15,820 nucleotides of DNA from NCBI GenBank assembly GCA_964472175.1, contig CAYYJF010000043.1, positions 1 through 15,820 of the forward strand, written 5' to 3'. This document shows positions 13,513 to 15,820 of the stretch, piece by piece. The position numbers and the translations under genes were made by a program. The DNA comes from UBA8389 sp964472175 (GTDB taxonomy: Bacteria > Bacteroidota > Bacteroidia > Bacteroidales > UBA1402). Numbering within the stretch: position 1 is the first letter of the stretch; every line of letters begins with the position of its first letter. The notes under the pieces are model-generated. The model saw only the letters and a program-made list of their open reading frames with translations, had not been told where the DNA came from and ran no database searches.

Positions 13513-15756
13513 ATGAACTCATTTTCAACACGTTTGGCAGCACTGTTGCTATTGGCAAGTGGTTTCCTGACAAGCGCCACCGCACAAAATTCCGGCACTT
13601 CTGCCTATCAACTCGACCTGAACACCCAAAAGCTGGGCATTGACATCAGCCCCACTTTAAACGGCATTTTTTACGAAGACATCAATCAATCGAATGATGG
13701 CGGTATTTGCGCGCAACTGATTCAGAACAATTCATTCCAGGCCTTCAACGTTATTGCAGGTTCAGAATACGGACCTGCAGGAAACAAAATTCCTGAGTTT
13801 TCGACCTCACCCGACATCATTTACGGATGGACTGTTGTCAAAAAAGGCGATGCCGCAGGTAAAGCTACCACCGTTGACGAAAAACCTTTGGTCAAATACA
13901 CGGAATATTACCCTTTCGACAAGAACGATCCATACGACGATGCCCTGAAATACAAGCAGTATTGCATTCGTTTTGACATCGAAACACCGGGAAAGGGATT
14001 TGGTCTGGCAGCCAACGGCTATGGCATCACCAAATACGGACCGGACAGAGAAGGCAATTACTACTCCAACAACACCCAAACCCCCTCCATTGCAGCCAAC
14101 AAAGGCAGCAAGTACGATTTGAGTTTGTATTTGCAAGGCAACAACTATCAAGGGCAAATTGCTGTATATCTGGAAGATACCCAGGGAAAAATCATCTCCA
14201 ATGTGCTCACCTTTAAAAAGCTCAAGAACAGCTGGGTGAAATACAAGGGCGTTTTGAAAGCCAATCAAACAGCCGATGTCAGGTTGGTTATCTCAGGGAA
14301 TGCAGCCGGTACTTTCTATTTGGATTTCGTGACGCTCATTCCGGAAAAATCACAACTCTGGAAAAACGGCAAATTCGGACCCTTCCGCAAAGATTTGTTG
14401 GTAGCGTTGGAGAAACTCAAACCTACCTTTATGCGCTTTCCGGGTGGATGCGCAACCGAAAGTCCGAATTATTGGGGTCAATATTTTTGGAAAAACACCA
14501 TCGGACCTGCAGAAGAACGTGTGGGGACCCGCAACCATTGGGGCACCTGGACTTCACAATACATCGGATTCTATGAATACTTTCTCATGGCCGAAGGCCT
14601 GGGCGCAACCCCGCTTCCTGTCATCAACAACGGTGTCACCTGCCAATTTGCAGGCCGATCCTATATCGCCCCTTTGGCCACAGAAGCCGACAGAAAACGC
14701 TTTTACGACATCCACGTCAAAGATGCCCTGGATTTGATTGAATTCTGCAACGGCGATGCCACCACAGAATGGGGAAAGAAACGCATCGCATTCGGACACC
14801 CCAAACCCTTTGGATTGAAGTTTCTGGCCGTTGGAAACGAAAACAGCGGAGACGCTTTCTGGAAAAGATTCGACATCATCAGCAAAGCCGTCAAAGCCAA
14901 ATATCCCGATATCACCCTCATCACCACCTCAGGCGCCAGAGCTTCGGGAGGCGAATTCAATGACAATTACGCCATCATCGATCAAAAATATGCCGACAGC
15001 TATGTCGATGAACACTACTACTCCAACGACAATTGGTTCTACACCAACACCAACCGATACAATCCGGGCATGACGCGCGGCAATCAAGGCAACACCTACG
15101 ACCGTTCCAAAGCCACACGCGTTTTTGTTGGCGAGTTTTCGAACAACGCTACCAACAACGCCTATGTATCCACCATGGCAGAAGCTGCCTTTTTCACAGG
15201 CCTGGAACGCAACTCCGATATGGTAAAAATGGCGGCCTACGCCCCCCTGTTCTGCAAAAAAGGGTTCAACAAATGGAATGCCAATTTGATTTGGTTTGAC
15301 AACAGAGGCTTGTGGCGCACCAGCAATTACTACTACCTGTCGCTCTTTGCCAACAATGTTGGGAACAAAGCCTTTGAAACATCCCCCTTCCTGAAAAAAG
15401 GCGATCAAACAGCCGATGCCAAAGTGTACACATCCTCCACGATCGACACCAAAACCGGCACCGTCTATGTCAAAGTGGTCAATGCCGAAAAGCTGGACAA
15501 AGCCACCACCATCAACCTGAAAGGTGCTGAAAACCAAAACTATTCAGCTACCCTGGAATACATCAGTTCCGAAAACACAGGCATCAAAAACCAGGGTGAT
15601 CAAAATTACTACCACGGATCGGCTCAATACCCACAGGTCAACTACAACGAAGCCATTACCCCCCAGCTCAAACAACTGGGCAAGGTCAAAGGCAGTTTTC
15701 AAGTAAATATCCCCCTCAACTCGGTCTGCGTATTGAAATTGAGTCCGGTGAAATAA
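13513..15756 (+). CDS. Secreted GH51-type alpha-L-arabinofuranosidase with carbohydrate-binding-like insert
   Basis: The enzyme removes terminal alpha-L-arabinofuranosyl units from arabinan or arabinoxylan. The 747-residue protein starts with a signal peptide (residues 1-25, MNSFSTRLAALLLLASGFLT then SATAQ), which indicates export to the periplasm or cell surface. GIFYEDINQSNDGGICAQLI (51-70) is the typical GH51 start. Residues about 85-275 form a CBM4/9-like beta-rich region. The TIM barrel (about 290-600) has FMRFPGGC (306-313), the acid/base E443 in AVGNEN and the nucleophile E541 in FVGEFSNN. A C-terminal beta domain ends in VCVLKLSPVK. The ATG at 13513 is chosen because it starts the signal peptide; a frame open from 13375 would put 46 unlike residues in front and run through the promoter. 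Single-gene unit with its own promoter and terminator. Confidence 0.93.
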   Translation: MNSFSTRLAALLLLASGFLTSATAQNSGTSAYQLDLNTQKLGIDISPTLNGIFYEDINQSNDGGICAQLIQNNSFQAFNVIAGSEYGPAGNKIPEFSTSPDIIYGWTVVKKGDAAGKATTVDEKPLVKYTEYYPFDKNDPYDDALKYKQYCIRFDIETPGKGFGLAANGYGITKYGPDREGNYYSNNTQTPSIAANKGSKYDLSLYLQGNNYQGQIAVYLEDTQGKIISNVLTFKKLKNSWVKYKGVLKANQTADVRLVISGNAAGTFYLDFVTLIPEKSQLWKNGKFGPFRKDLLVALEKLKPTFMRFPGGCATESPNYWGQYFWKNTIGPAEERVGTRNHWGTWTSQYIGFYEYFLMAEGLGATPLPVINNGVTCQFAGRSYIAPLATEADRKRFYDIHVKDALDLIEFCNGDATTEWGKKRIAFGHPKPFGLKFLAVGNENSGDAFWKRFDIISKAVKAKYPDITLITTSGARASGGEFNDNYAIIDQKYADSYVDEHYYSNDNWFYTNTNRYNPGMTRGNQGNTYDRSKATRVFVGEFSNNATNNAYVSTMAEAAFFTGLERNSDMVKMAAYAPLFCKKGFNKWNANLIWFDNRGLWRTSNYYYLSLFANNVGNKAFETSPFLKKGDQTADAKVYTSSTIDTKTGTVYVKVVNAEKLDKATTINLKGAENQNYSATLEYISSENTGIKNQGDQNYYHGSAQYPQVNYNEAITPQLKQLGKVKGSFQVNIPLNSVCVLKLSPVK

Positions 15757-15769
15757 ACACAATTTTCCC

Positions 15770-15811
15770 TCAGGTGAATAGTGGTTCATTCCACTATTCA
15801 CCTGATTTTTT
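15770..15811 (+). terminator. Intrinsic terminator after the arabinofuranosidase gene
   Basis: A perfect 15-bp stem (TCAGGTGAATAGTGG at 15770-15784 with 15791-15805), a 6-base loop and six T (15806-15811), 13 bases after the stop codon. Confidence 0.92.
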
Positions 15812-15820
15812 CATTGAGCC

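Noticed and set aside
14929..15537. 202-codon minus-strand open frame inside the arabinofuranosidase gene
   Set aside because: It is fully antisense to a well-supported GH51 gene, has low-complexity Gly/Val-rich composition and no family resemblance.

Overview
The window looks like chromosomal DNA of a Bacteroidota bacterium, most likely of the order Bacteroidales. Three things point there: a long-form IspG with a large internal insertion; several promoter boxes of the Bacteroidota type (TAnnTTTG at -7, sometimes TTTG or TTG near -33); and gene neighbourhoods and protein families typical of the group (TGS-domain nucleoside kinase, FKBP lipoprotein, DUF6088-type AbiEi). A run of exactly 100 N shows that this is a scaffolded draft assembly.

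Layout. Bases 1-269 are the 3' end of a repeat-containing protein, closed by a bidirectional terminator. From 420 to 5282 a tight minus-strand operon reads rpoN, PAP2-like membrane protein, gcvH, purE, ispG, with overlaps or gaps of 25 bases or less. A minus-strand TGS/uridine-kinase-type nucleoside kinase follows (5333-6994). An FKBP lipoprotein gene, interrupted by the assembly gap, diverges from it. An Lrp/AsnC regulator (7807-8283) converges on a HAD phosphatase-RibF fusion (8280-9812), the two sharing a TTAA as overlapping stops.

The accessory part starts at a CAT-anticodon tRNA (9957-10031). The last 26 bases of this tRNA, together with its terminator hairpin, recur as a perfect 66-bp direct repeat 1713 bp downstream. 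Between the copies lies only a two-gene AbiE-type toxin-antitoxin module (DUF6088-like AbiEi plus AbiEii nucleotidyltransferase). No integrase is visible. This has the form of a minimal tRNA-site islet carrying a defence module. Just past the distal repeat is a Fic protein that carries its own AbiEi-like N-terminal winged-helix domain, so two AbiEi-type systems lie side by side. The window ends with a secreted GH51 alpha-L-arabinofuranosidase and its terminator.

How they work together. The operon and its neighbours are housekeeping: sigma-54, glycine cleavage, purine and isoprenoid synthesis, flavin cofactors. The islet and the Fic gene form a small tRNA-anchored defence or stress locus. The arabinofuranosidase suggests growth on plant polysaccharide. 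The best targets for follow-up are the integrase-less AbiE islet with its paired-palindrome operator, the HAD-RibF fusion, and the palindrome around the arabinofuranosidase promoter.
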